From NCBI RefSeq assembly GCF_000963005.1, contig NZ_JZHZ01000007.1:171274-235273 (forward strand): DNA of 64,000 nucleotides, given 5' to 3'. Shown here in pieces: positions 30,501 to 42,900 of this stretch (the stretch's first letter is position 1; the number at the start of each line of letters is the position of its first letter). The notes beneath the pieces are model-generated. The model had not been told where the DNA came from. It saw only the letters and a list, made by a program, of their open reading frames with translations, and made no database searches. Source of the stretch: Xanthomonas sp. GPE 39 (GTDB lineage Bacteria > Pseudomonadota > Gammaproteobacteria > Xanthomonadales > Xanthomonadaceae). The translations under genes and the position numbers were made by a program.

Positions 30501-30986
30501 CACGAGCTGGATGTGCGTAGCCAGGTCGGCAGTGGCAGCATGTTTTCCATCACCGTGCCGCGCGTGGCGCCGCCGACGCAGCAGCGCCAGCAGCGCGCGG
30601 TGGTGGCAGTGGATTCATTGGCCGGGCTGCGCGTGCTGTGTGTGGACAACGACCCGGAGATCCTCGATGGCATGCGCGCATTGCTGGGCCGCTGGCAAGT
30701 GGAGGTGATCTGCGCCAACACGGTGGACGATGCACTGGCGCAGGCTGTACATGCGCCGCACGTGATGCTGGTCGATTACCACCTCCATGACCGCCTCGAC
30801 GGACTGGACACGCTGGACGCGCTGCGTGCGGTGATGTCGGGCCCAGTGGGGGGCGCGCTGCTCACCGCCGATGGCCGCGACGAACTCCATCTGCAAGCGC
30901 GCGCGCGTGGCTATCGCCTGTTGACCAAGCCGGTCAAGCCGGCTTCGCTGCGCGCTTTCCTCAGTGCCTATCACGATGCGATCTAG
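27558..30986 (+). CDS. CrbS/CbrA-type hybrid sensor: SSS transporter domain + PAS + histidine kinase + REC
   Basis: 1142 residues. Residues about 1-500 are a sodium:solute-symporter-like domain with about 13 helices (YSLALAVYCSSWTFYGAVGSA; DFISSRYGRSRRLAALVA). A PAS domain is at about 635-755, HisKA with H793 in AAISHDVLQPLNAAR, HATPase with NFLANALRYT and DTGPGIP (about 900-1015), and a C-terminal receiver with phospho-acceptor D1073 in MLVDYHL. It starts at TTG 27558, seven bases after GGGGA. SSS-kinases of this type (CrbS) control acetyl-CoA synthetase through a LuxR-type regulator (CrbR); such a regulator sits beside acs at 39812-40477. The pairing is inference. Confidence 0.9.
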   Translation: MVSSWILLLVSAGYAALLFAVAWWGDRRPLYPKRPWLRPVVYSLALAVYCSSWTFYGAVGSAVRHGIGYLPIYLGPLLLLLFGWRIIERLALIARSQNTVSIADFISSRYGRSRRLAALVAVIALVGVLPYLALQYKAVAMSLQVLSGQSSAGAPFYEDPELYVALLMALFATLFGTRQVDATEHRHGMMLAIALESIVKLLAIIAVGVFAYVCLSARDAGQVLHSARTLFQNTPPVGFISQTVLSFLALVCLPRQFHVAVLECSDVGDIRKARWLFGLYLVLISAMVVPIAAAGVALFDGGDVAGDSIVLALPLNYNHTALALVAYVGGFSAATGMVIVSSIALATMISNDLVMPLLLRHRGHQAAGADVASQVLWIRRIAILLLALIAYGYYRTSRNDSTLASYGLMAFVAVAQFAPGVIGGLYWRGASRKGVEAGMVLGFATWVYTLLLPALTQSGWLDSAWLHDGLFGIGWLRPQHLFGLRSWDPLAHGMFWSLLVNVGTLMLVSARWRPGLDEQLRAAPFLEPYAQRPVVAGDWLGQVYLVDLQALAERMVGQRHARRAFAEQAQLLGREPPPNAVADRAWVQFTERLLAASIGAASARLVLTSLLRGSGMDLGEVVAVLDQAGQELRFNREILSTTLENISAGVSVVDASMCLVVWNRRYQHLFGYSDGMLYVGRPVADLIRYNAERGQLVGEQVEEQIKRRIAHMRAGTEHVFERIHHDGTVIEIRGQPLPGGGYITTYNDITDYKRAEQALLEANATLEQRVAARSREAELAQQSKTRFLAAISHDVLQPLNAARLFASAMREAAHQNEEQRHLAERVDASLRAAEELLDGLLDVSRLDAGGLHPTIEEVDAGALLRELAAQYVPVAAGRSLRLRVYARSIWVRSDRRLLRRVLQNFLANALRYTRQGRIVLGMRGRGTALELQVWDTGPGIPQHHLRQIFEEFQRYQQPFDWGEQGLGLGLSICQRISRLLDHELDVRSQVGSGSMFSITVPRVAPPTQQRQQRAVVAVDSLAGLRVLCVDNDPEILDGMRALLGRWQVEVICANTVDDALAQAVHAPHVMLVDYHLHDRLDGLDTLDALRAVMSGPVGGALLTADGRDELHLQARARGYRLLTKPVKPASLRAFLSAYHDAI

Positions 30987-31114
30987 TACCCGTCGCGCCA
31001 TTGGTCACGACGCTGTACGCAATGTACGGCGATCGGTGGCGTGGCCGGTGTGGCGCATTGCGTCCTACTGCGGCTAAGGTGCCTGGCTGCGCTACTTTCC
31101 CGACCCGTACCCGC

Positions 31115-32971
31115 ATGACCTCCCTGGACGACACCGCGATTCCCCCGCTGACCGATCTGCTGCAAGCGCTGGAGGCCGGCCACGCGCAAGAGTTGGAATA
31201 TGGCGCGCGCCGCTATCTGCAACATCGGCCGGACGATCCGCTGGTCAGCAGCCTGCTGGCGATGAGCCTGCAGATGCAGGGCCAGCCAGCGCAAGCGGCC
31301 GCGCTGTATCGCGCACTGACCACGCGCCAGCCGCAGGATGTGGCGCATTGGAATAATCTGGGCAGTGCTTTGCGCGAGTGCGGCGAGCACGCGCAGGCGC
31401 TTCAGGCCTATGCGCGCGCCTGCGCACTGGCGCCGCAGGACCCCATGCCGCACCACAACTTGGGCCTTTTGGCGATGGACAGTGGCGACTACGCGACTGC
31501 CCGCCAGCATCTGCTCGATGCGCATGCGTTAGCGCCGCAACTACCGCCGCTGTGCGTGCACACGGCGATGGCCTGCCACGAATGCGGCGACTTTCAACGC
31601 GTACAGGCGCTGATCGCCAATTGGCGGCAATGGCCGCCGCTGGAGCCGGACACCACAATGGAACTGGCCTGGTTGTTGTCGCACGAGGGCGACACCGATA
31701 GCGCCTGCGCGCTATTGCAGGCGTGTACCGGCGGCCCGATGCCGGAATCGGTACGCGCCTGGTCGCGGCTGGTGCTGGTGCTCGAACGCGCCAACCGATT
31801 GCAGCAGGCGCGCGAGGCCGCCGCGCAACTGCCTGCATCGGATCTGATTGCCGATGCCGATGTGCGCGAGGCCGCCAGCAACGCATTGGCCGTGTTGGCA
31901 ATGCGCGACGGACGCTGGGACGATGCCTATGCGCTGCTGCGCGGCCTGCTTGCGCAGGACAGTGCCATCGACATACGCAAGCAGAGCAATCTGTTCTTTG
32001 CCTTGGCACGGGTCTGCGACCGCCTGGGTCGGCCCCAGGAGGCGCTTGCGGCGTGCGCGCAGGGGCATGCTGGCCAGGTCGAGAGTCTGGCTGCGCTGGT
32101 GCCGGAGCTGGCTGCTGCCGATGCGTCGCCGCTGCCGGTCGCGCAAGACCGTTGGGACCCGGCGCGCTATGCGGCGGCCAGGCCGGTGATCGGGCCGGGT
32201 GTGGCGGCCTCGCCGATCTTCGTGGTGGGTTTCCCGCGTTCGGGTACGACCTTGCTGGAGCAGATGCTCGATGCACATCCGCAGTTGTGCGCAATGGACG
32301 AGCGGCCATTCTTGCAAGCGCTGGCCGAGCGGCTGCTGCATCGCGGCGTGGCCTGGCCGGATGGCCTGGGCGAGCTCGACGATGCCGATTGCGCTGCATT
32401 ACGTGCCGAGTATTGGCAATCGGTGGGGGAGGTGGTGCGGCTGGCGCCCGGTCAGCGCCTGGTGGACAAGAACCCGCTCAACCTGCTGCGGCTGCCGTTG
32501 ATCCATCGGTTGTTTCCCGATGCACCGGTGATCCTGGCGCTGCGTCATCCCTGCGATGTGCTGTTGAGTTGCTACATGCAGGCGTTCCGTTCGCCGGCCT
32601 TCGCGCTGCTGTGTTCCAGCATGCAGCGCCTGGCGCGGGGCTATGCCGAGGCGATGGCATTCTGGTTGTATCACGCCGCCTTGCTACGGCCACGCGCGCT
32701 GGAGTTGCGCTACGAGGACCTGGTGGCCGATCCGCAGGCCCAGGTGGCCCGCCTCGGCCAGTTCCTGCAACTCGAACAGCCCGAGCGTTTGCTGGAGTTC
32801 CAGCGCCATGCCCGTGCCAAGGGCTTCATCAGCACGCCGAGCTACGCCCAAGTGGTCGAGGGGATCAATCGGAAGGGGCTGGATCGTTGGCGTGCCTACC
32901 GCGATGCGTTCGAGCCGGTGTTGCCGGCCTTGCAGCCGTTTCTGCAGCGGTGGAATTACCCCGTCGGATAA
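31115..32971 (+). CDS. TPR-repeat sulfotransferase-family protein
   Basis: 618 residues. The first ~350 are tetratricopeptide repeats (for example DVAHWNNLGSALRECGEHAQALQAY and PHHNLGLLAMDSGDYATAR); the C-terminal ~250 form a sulfotransferase domain with the PAPS 5'-phosphosulfate loop VVGFPRSGTTLLEQML and the 3'-phosphate-binding region LALRHPCDVLLSCY. No signal peptide. It presumably transfers a sulfuryl group to a protein or peptide held by the TPRs; the acceptor is unknown. ATG 31115 is preferred to the upstream frame opening at 31001. The TonB-dependent receptor follows after 255 bases. Confidence 0.88.
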   Translation: MTSLDDTAIPPLTDLLQALEAGHAQELEYGARRYLQHRPDDPLVSSLLAMSLQMQGQPAQAAALYRALTTRQPQDVAHWNNLGSALRECGEHAQALQAYARACALAPQDPMPHHNLGLLAMDSGDYATARQHLLDAHALAPQLPPLCVHTAMACHECGDFQRVQALIANWRQWPPLEPDTTMELAWLLSHEGDTDSACALLQACTGGPMPESVRAWSRLVLVLERANRLQQAREAAAQLPASDLIADADVREAASNALAVLAMRDGRWDDAYALLRGLLAQDSAIDIRKQSNLFFALARVCDRLGRPQEALAACAQGHAGQVESLAALVPELAAADASPLPVAQDRWDPARYAAARPVIGPGVAASPIFVVGFPRSGTTLLEQMLDAHPQLCAMDERPFLQALAERLLHRGVAWPDGLGELDDADCAALRAEYWQSVGEVVRLAPGQRLVDKNPLNLLRLPLIHRLFPDAPVILALRHPCDVLLSCYMQAFRSPAFALLCSSMQRLARGYAEAMAFWLYHAALLRPRALELRYEDLVADPQAQVARLGQFLQLEQPERLLEFQRHARAKGFISTPSYAQVVEGINRKGLDRWRAYRDAFEPVLPALQPFLQRWNYPVG

Positions 32972-33226
32972 TGATACCGGCGGCCGGATACATGTTAGCG
33001 GGATGAATTTGTCAAATCTTGGCGCACTCCGTCACACTGAGACAACACCGTTCTTATAAAAATCTAACAAGTGCCCGGTGGCTGCCTGAGCGGTCCGCAG
33101 TATGTCCCCCGGCCTGAACATCCATTCCCCCCACTCGCGCCTTGCGGTGCGATTCAACGGTTCACGCCATGCGTTGCTGCGTGGGCGTGCCGTTGTCTAG
33201 TTGTCTATCACATGAGGTCTCCACCG

Positions 33227-35983
<2,757 letters not shown>

Positions 35984-36028
35984 TGTTTAAATGTCTTCTT
36001 AATTATAAAAAATCATTGAGAAATGAAT

Positions 36029-36048
36029 TCGCACCCGCATGGGTGCGA
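36029..36048 (+). terminator. Possible terminator after the TonB-dependent receptor
   Basis: TCGCACCC-GCAT-GGGTGCGA is a perfect 8-bp hairpin 46 bases after the receptor stop, in AT-rich surroundings. No long T-run follows, so termination is likely but not certain. Confidence 0.5.
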
Positions 36049-36142
36049 GCTCTGCTTTAGTGATTTAATTTTATGTCGTTTGGGGTGTGGTAGAAAAACC
36101 TAAGTGGTTTTGTTAATTTTACATAAACAAGGATAATGGTTC

Positions 36143-36622
36143 ATGAAAATTGCATATGGTCTTCTGGGTGCTTTTCTGTCTGTCGTATCTGCTGGTGCAA
36201 ATGCTGGCATCATAACCGACAAGGTTGATGCCATATTTATTCAGTGCCCCAACTGCGCTGCTGGCAGAAATGCGGATTCAACCTTGAGCTACATAAAAAT
36301 CGCAATTGCCGCATACGGATCTGCGGCAAGTAGCAATGGTTGGGGTCCAGTCAGTATTGGCAATAATGTACAGATTGAAAGATACACTCAAACGCCAGGT
36401 GGTTACTTTCTCGTCGATCATTTTTACACGATCAAGAATCTTCCGGTTAAATCCTTTGATGACTTGAATGATATGGGCGTTACTCGGGATTCAGATGTTA
36501 GAACTATTCCCGCGAGAGCTCAAGCCGAGGCTTCTATGAGGGGTGATCTCGTCGACTTCGTCGAAAGTTTCGCCGATTCGGGTGGAGTGACGACTATCTA
36601 TGGATTTTTCCCGCATAATTGA
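36143..36622 (+). CDS. Small secreted protein of unknown function, AT-rich
   Basis: 159 residues that I do not recognise. A clear signal peptide (MKIAYGLLGAFLSVVSAGANA, cleavage about residue 21) leaves a mature protein of about 138 residues with a CPNC motif shortly after the start, predicted to be mixed alpha/beta with several aromatic residues (YTQTPGGYFLVDHFYTI). An AGGA lies about nine bases before the ATG. Base composition and codon use are plainly AT-richer than the flanking receptor and mntP genes, suggesting recent arrival. Own hairpin terminator at 36636-36678. Could be a secreted effector, inhibitor or immunity-type protein, but no evidence decides. Confidence 0.75.
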   Translation: MKIAYGLLGAFLSVVSAGANAGIITDKVDAIFIQCPNCAAGRNADSTLSYIKIAIAAYGSAASSNGWGPVSIGNNVQIERYTQTPGGYFLVDHFYTIKNLPVKSFDDLNDMGVTRDSDVRTIPARAQAEASMRGDLVDFVESFADSGGVTTIYGFFPHN

Positions 36623-36635
36623 TGCTCTTTAACTG

Positions 36636-36678
36636 AATCCACCATGCTACCTAGTGTTGCTGGGCGGCATGGTGGATT
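36636..36678 (+). terminator. Inverted repeat, probable terminator of the AT-rich secreted-protein gene
   Basis: AATCCACCATGC (36636-36647) and GCATGGTGGATT (36667-36678) are perfectly complementary over 12 bp around a 19-base loop, 14 bases past the stop. The trailing sequence ACTATTTCTAATT is T-rich rather than a pure T-run. Confidence 0.55.
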
Positions 36679-36728
36679 ACTATTTCTAATTGGAAATGGT
36701 GATGCTCTGTATTGTGGGAGTTTACTAG

Positions 36729-36932
36729 CATAAGCAATTCCAGTATTTTATTCGAAGTGAGCTGTATGACCTTGGATTGGTGAATGGTGCCGAGATCAGA
36801 ACTGAAGATTGCGTCGGGAGCCTGCCGATTTTCCCGCCGGACTGGGTGTTCCTGCATGCCGTGATGCCGCCGCGCAGCGGCGACAAGGACATCCTGTCCA
36901 CCTACCTCCAATTCACCGCCAAGCCGGCGTGA
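36729..36932 (+). pseudogene. Possible C-terminal remnant of a lost gene
   Basis: Between the AT-rich gene and mntP a frame runs open from 36729 to a TGA at 36930-36932 without a good start codon or ribosome site near its beginning. Its product includes ELYDLGLVNGAEIRTEDCVG and PIFPPDWVFLHAVMPP, which looks like real protein rather than random translation, and GC rises to the genomic level after about 36790. I read it as the 3' end of a gene truncated by the insertion of AT-rich DNA. The family is not recognised; an ordinary non-coding stretch is possible. Confidence 0.35.
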
Positions 36933-36957
36933 GCGCCTCGCACCGCTGTCGTGACGC

Positions 36958-37533
36958 TCAGCCCGCGCCGTGCAGATGTTCGTAGAGGATGGTGCAGCCG
37001 ATCGCGATCAGCAGCACGCCCCCGATGATTTCGGCACGCTTGCCGGCCAGCGTGCCGAGGACGCGACCGAGCATGATGCCCAGGGTCACCATGGTCAGTG
37101 TGCACAGGCCGATGACGGCGGCGACCTCGATGATGTTGACATTGAGGAAGGCCAGGCCGACGCCGACCGCCATCGCGTCGATGCTGGTGGCAAAGCCGGT
37201 GACGGCAAGATTCCAGAAGCCGTGGCGCTTGGGCGTGGGATCGACGGCGGATTGTGTCTGCTTCCTGAGCCCGGCGACGATCATGTGCAGGCCAAGCGCG
37301 CAGAGCAGGCCGAAGGCGATCCAGTGATCGAAGGTAGTTACGTACTTGGACGCGGCCTGACCAAGTAGCCAGCCCAGCGCCGGGGTGAGTGCTTCGATAC
37401 AGCCGAAGATCAGGCCCGCGCGTAGCGCATCGCGCCAGCACGGGCGCTGCATGGCCGCGCCCTTACCGACGGCGGCGGCGAAGGCATCGGTGGACATGGC
37501 GATGCCGAGTAACAGAATCGAAAGAAACGACAT
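36958..37533 (-). CDS. mntP: Manganese efflux pump MntP
   Basis: 191-residue six-helix inner-membrane protein exporting Mn2+. Conserved acidic signatures are present in both halves: [17 protein letters not shown] near the start and [15 protein letters not shown] in the middle. ATG 37533 has AAGG six bases upstream; the frame extends to 37746 but that part is the riboswitch leader. Expression should rise with manganese via the yybP-ykoY element in its leader. Confidence 0.95.
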   Translation of the reverse strand: MSFLSILLLGIAMSTDAFAAAVGKGAAMQRPCWRDALRAGLIFGCIEALTPALGWLLGQAASKYVTTFDHWIAFGLLCALGLHMIVAGLRKQTQSAVDPTPKRHGFWNLAVTGFATSIDAMAVGVGLAFLNVNIIEVAAVIGLCTLTMVTLGIMLGRVLGTLAGKRAEIIGGVLLIAIGCTILYEHLHGAG

Positions 37534-37557
37534 GGGGGACCTTACCGGGACTGGCGA

Positions 37558-37605
37558 CAGCGACGAGTGCGCGCGCCCGGCCATCGCCTTGCGCACTCGC
37601 CGCTG
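37558..37605 (-). promoter_or_regulatory. 15-bp hairpin in the mntP leader (probable expression platform)
   Basis: On the mntP strand CAGCGGCGAGTGCGC pairs with GCGCACTCGTCGCTG (one G-U) around an 18-base loop. The 5' arm begins at the last base of the riboswitch's GAGACC, so ligand binding and hairpin formation could influence each other. It lies just upstream of the AAGG ribosome site and has no T-run. Its regulatory role is inferred. Confidence 0.55.
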
Positions 37606-37720
37606 GTCTCGCCAACCGAGATGGCTGCCCGCACCACGGCGCAACGGCCGAGTATGTTGATACGGGCGCTGTCCGCGCAGGTCGGACAGCAGGCTACTCC
37701 CCAAGGGGACGCGCAGTCTA
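37600..37720 (-). ncRNA. yybP-ykoY manganese riboswitch
   Basis: On the mntP strand the leader contains, in order, the family landmarks CCCCTTGGGGAGTAGCC, ATCAACATACTCGGCC and GGCGAGACC. These form the two metal-binding loops of the yybP-ykoY aptamer, which senses Mn2+ and turns on efflux genes such as mntP. Position directly ahead of mntP supports the call. Borders are approximate. Confidence 0.85.
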
Positions 37721-37746
37721 ACAGCGGTTAACAGCATCCAACACAC

Positions 37747-38070
37747 TTCGAATGCACGCGAACCTGGCGCTGATTTTTATAGCCATCGCTATACGAAGGC
37801 ATCATCGCAGTTGGCGCGATGGTGGGCAGCGATGTGTCGTATCTCCATGTCTGCGGACTCAAGCGCACCCCGACAGGCAACGGTGCGAGCCCGGCAGTGC
37901 GTCGATCTGTTTGCTGCTGTCGGTAGCAGGCGGAACTCGGTTGGACGCTGTCGATCGCGCGGTTCGCTGCCATGCGTGCGGTAATGCATCCGGTTCCCTG
38001 TCTGCCCCGAGAAAATCCAGACGCAATGACGCGGGGCGTTGAAACGCCCCGCGCCCATCAACGGACTGAA
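37747..38070. other. Non-coding stretch between mntP leader and secreted-protein gene
   Basis: 324 bases between the divergent-facing mntP leader and the end of the minus-strand gene at 38071. I see no gene; the only structure is the hairpin at 38031-38052. The mntP promoter should lie in its left part. Confidence 0.5.
38031..38052 (-). terminator. Hairpin downstream of the AT-rich secreted-protein gene
   Basis: GCGGGGCGT-TGAA-ACGCCCCGC starts 19 bases after the stop of the minus-strand gene. The stem is strong but no T-run follows on that strand, so it may be a processing or Rho-linked end. Confidence 0.45.
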
Positions 38071-39249
38071 TTAATTTGGCTTGTATGTATTGATATTGGT
38101 TCCGACGTAATGCCAATCTTCATTGTCGGATGGCGTGCTTGGGTAGTACCAGTGCCTCTGGCTTTCGGAGGTCTTTCGCGTGAAGTAATACGTCGTTCCG
38201 GGATTGATGAAGGATGCATAGAGATCACCGGGCTTGCCTTTGCGGTCGTTTTCGCTCCAGGTATGGAACGAGGGTCCGTTGTAGAAAGGCTCAGTGGTAC
38301 TCAGGTACTTCCAAATTTTATTGCTCGAATCGCCGCTCGGGTAATCCGAGTAAGTTGGAGTAAGCAACTGGAAATATCTGGGTTTGCTATCGTCTGTCTT
38401 GAAGATGGAACCGACGGTTCCTTTTTTATCAAACCATCCCCATTTCTGTGGACCCTGGCTCAGTCCGATCTGTTGCACCACGCCACTTCCATCGACGTCG
38501 GATCGAACGCCTACGTTTACATTTTTGATGGCACCGGATTTTTTCATCAATGCACATGGAGGTTCGTTGGCAGACATGGTCCATGGATCGACAAACCTGA
38601 CCTTGCCCTTGCCATCATCGGATTGGGGTGAGTCGAATCTTGCGCGTGCATAGGGAGTGGTTTCGCAGTCCGCCTTATCATCAAGCGAATAAGACGTTCC
38701 GTTTATGTAACCCGTGGTATTTTTCATCCTCTTATCGATACCGATACTGCCAAGATATGTAGAGGATTCTCCGGGGATATCAATGATGGATGCCTTCCAC
38801 CACTGCAGCGCAGCATCGTGGCTATTCTGATCCTTTTCGATCCTTAGAACATATTTTTTCTGCAACTTCCAATCGAAGTTCAGTGAAATCTTTTTACCAG
38901 TCTCATCTAGTGTGGCAATCTTTGCTCCTGATCCTGCAATCGCATTGCTGGCATTGTAGATTCCGTATTCAACTTGCTTGATTCCTTTGTTGCGTTGCAG
39001 CCCAATATAGCCTGTGGTGGCTCCGCCAGATTTTTCGTTGCTATATGGTGTAAAAATATAGCTCCAACGCACCGAAGCACTGTCGCCCGGATCGCTCTCT
39101 ATCGTCAATGGCATATCAATCTTCGTGTTGTCGTCCTTGTTGAGAATAAAATCCACGGCTGCAATATTGTCTGCGTGGCAAACAAGCGGAAGGAAGACCG
39201 TGGCACAAGCTATCGCTTTCAAAAAAGCGCCACATTTGATTTTTAGCAT
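38071..39249 (-). CDS. Secreted protein of unknown function, AT-rich, DUF3472-like in part
   Basis: 392 residues. Signal peptide about 1-26 (FLKAIACATVFLPLVCHA). The mature N-terminal half contains RWSYIFTPYSNEK, GYIGLQRNKGIKQVEYGIYNA and later FDWKLQKKYVLRIEKD, which recall DUF3472-type beta-sandwich domains; the C-terminal part is rich in Trp, Tyr and Ser (KTSESQRHWYYPSTP). AAGGGA lies about nine bases before the ATG. Composition is AT-richer than the neighbours. Possibly a carbohydrate-interacting exoprotein; this is a weak inference. No partner gene is adjacent. Confidence 0.75.
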   Translation of the reverse strand: MLKIKCGAFLKAIACATVFLPLVCHADNIAAVDFILNKDDNTKIDMPLTIESDPGDSASVRWSYIFTPYSNEKSGGATTGYIGLQRNKGIKQVEYGIYNASNAIAGSGAKIATLDETGKKISLNFDWKLQKKYVLRIEKDQNSHDAALQWWKASIIDIPGESSTYLGSIGIDKRMKNTTGYINGTSYSLDDKADCETTPYARARFDSPQSDDGKGKVRFVDPWTMSANEPPCALMKKSGAIKNVNVGVRSDVDGSGVVQQIGLSQGPQKWGWFDKKGTVGSIFKTDDSKPRYFQLLTPTYSDYPSGDSSNKIWKYLSTTEPFYNGPSFHTWSENDRKGKPGDLYASFINPGTTYYFTRKTSESQRHWYYPSTPSDNEDWHYVGTNINTYKPN

Positions 39250-39811
39250 TTGATTATGTCCCTTGATTTATTGTAGAAGCAGGTGCGGTCGCATGGCATG
39301 TGGTAATCGGATATGTCATGGAGGTGGTTTGATCCGAAAATCCATGTCGAGTGATTGGTATAGCGGCCGGGGCGTGGCTTGGACATGGGCATATGCCTAA
39401 TCCGCTATCCCTGATGCGTCACACGCCATGGGGCGAGAAGTGAATGGCGTAGTGGGGTCAGTCGCCCCATTCAAGGCCGCGATGGATGCAGCGATAGAAC
39501 GCGTCCGTGTGCGAGCGCTATTGCAGCCGACTCGCAGCTCATTCCAGTGGGGTGAATCGTGACCGCTGCCGCGTCGTGGACCTGCCGTTATGGCGAGCCT
39601 CCGTGGGCTGGCAGGATCCGCGTTGGTCAGATCCAGTGCGCTGGAGATCCAGACGCTATTGGCCGTCCATCGGTCTGTATGGTTGCGTTGCCGCGCGTGC
39701 AGCAGGAGGCTGTTTTCCGGACCGACGCTGCGAGGTAACTCTTACTGTTTGTGCCTTCGGCCAGACGGCGGTCGTCGCCGCAGACAGCGTGTTAGCTTTT
39801 CGCCAGCGCGG
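39250..39811. other. 562-base stretch without a recognised gene
   Basis: Lies between the divergently read ends of the AT-rich gene (its upstream side) and the 3' end of the response-regulator gene. The first ~100 bases are AT-rich and should hold the promoter of the 38071-39249 gene. The rest is GC-rich, with open frames but none with a family resemblance, a start with a ribosome site, or the usual third-position bias. Possibly decayed coding sequence. Confidence 0.5.
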
Positions 39812-40477
39812 TCAATCTTCTTCCGGTGGCAGCACGATGGCGTCGCTGTCGATCGCCAGCTTGCCGGCCAGTAGCACCGCCTGGGTACGGTTGGTGACGC
39901 CGAGTTTGCGCAGGATCGCGGTGACATGCGCCTTGATCGTGGCCTCGGAGACGCTCAGGTCGTAGGCGATCTGCTTGTTGAGACGGCCAGCGCCGAGCAT
40001 CTGTAGTACCCGTATTTGTTGCGGAGTCAGTTCGCGCAGACGTTGCCCGACCTCGCGTTCGGCGCGCTCGGTGGGCGGTGCGTCGTGTGCCTCTGGCGGT
40101 GCCCAGCGTTCGCCGTCGAGGACCGTGCGCAAGGCCAGACCGATGGTGTCCGAGTCGGCCGATTTGGGTATGAAACCGAAGGCGCCATGGTCCAGCGCGC
40201 GTCGCATCACCGTCGGCTCTTCGCGCGCGGACACCACCACCACGGGCAATTGCGGATGCAGCGCGCGAATCTGCACCAGTGCGCTGAAACCCTGCGCGCC
40301 GGGCATGTTGAGATCCATCAGCAACAGGTCCGCATCGGCATGGCGGTCGGCCAGCGCATACAACGCTTCGACGCTATCGGCCTCGTACAGTTGCACGCCC
40401 GGCATCACTCGCGTTATCGCGCCGCGCAGTGCCTCGCGAAACAGCGGGTGGTCGTCGGCGATCAGCAGGGTCGGCAT
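39812..40477 (-). CDS. LuxR/NarL-type response regulator, CrbR-like
   Basis: 221 residues. Receiver domain 1-120 with acidic pocket D8/D9, phospho-acceptor D55 in LLMDLNMPGAQGF, and K105 in GFIPKSA; LuxR-type HTH about 150-210 (LTPQQIRVLQMLGAGRLNKQIAYDLSVSEATIKAHV in the family pattern). It is encoded just downstream of acs on the same strand (105-base gap). In other gammaproteobacteria CrbR activates acs after phosphorylation by the SSS-kinase CrbS; the kinase-like gene at 27558-30986 is the obvious candidate partner. Pairing inferred. Confidence 0.9.
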   Translation of the reverse strand: MPTLLIADDHPLFREALRGAITRVMPGVQLYEADSVEALYALADRHADADLLLMDLNMPGAQGFSALVQIRALHPQLPVVVVSAREEPTVMRRALDHGAFGFIPKSADSDTIGLALRTVLDGERWAPPEAHDAPPTERAEREVGQRLRELTPQQIRVLQMLGAGRLNKQIAYDLSVSEATIKAHVTAILRKLGVTNRTQAVLLAGKLAIDSDAIVLPPEED

Positions 40478-40582
40478 GAGCGGGGAGAATCGGCAAGAGA
40501 GCGCAGTGGCGACGCATCAACCCCGGAAGCGGGGGCGCCGTGCGACGCACCCCGTTTCTCGCGTCCTAGCGTCGCGTGCGGC

Positions 40583-42526
<1,944 letters not shown>

Positions 42527-42900
42527 GGTTCCCTCTGCGATTGAACGTGTGCGCCGCATATCGGGCGGCTTAATGAATTACGTCATTCTGACGTATTCCG
42601 CGTCAACCGCGTTAGTCGGCGCAATGGACTCTACTGGCCAACAGGGCCCCGGCTGTCTACCGCTGAAGAATCCATAGTATCGACGGCATCACTCTAATCG
42701 CCCTGGTCGGCACCAGGCGTTTGCCGCGTATTCACGGTAATCTCTAGTAACCGGTCATTGGAGGAGTGTCGGTGCCGAACGGAGGGGCGGCCAGCGCGAA
42801 ACGAGTGCGGTTGTAGAGTCGACGAACATTACTTGCGGTTTACCCAACCCACGTACAGCGTCTGATCCGTCTGTCGTGGTCACTTCCCGGGAGGCACCAC
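42527..42900. promoter_or_regulatory. Divergent control region acs / DUF485-actP
   Basis: 374 bases with no gene, between two divergent acetate-use operons, so promoters for both must lie here. The clearest signal is the 7-3-7 palindrome at 42579-42595. A GGGAGG stands seven bases before the DUF485 start. No certain -10/-35 pair was fixed by eye. Confidence 0.55.
42579..42595. promoter_or_regulatory. Perfect 7-3-7 inverted repeat upstream of acs
   Basis: TACGTCA-TTC-TGACGTA, centred 61 bases upstream of the acs ATG in an AT-richer patch. It looks like a dimeric regulator site; the CrbR-like LuxR protein encoded beyond acs is one candidate and a CRP/Clp- or bZIP-like coincidence cannot be excluded. 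Confidence 0.45.
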
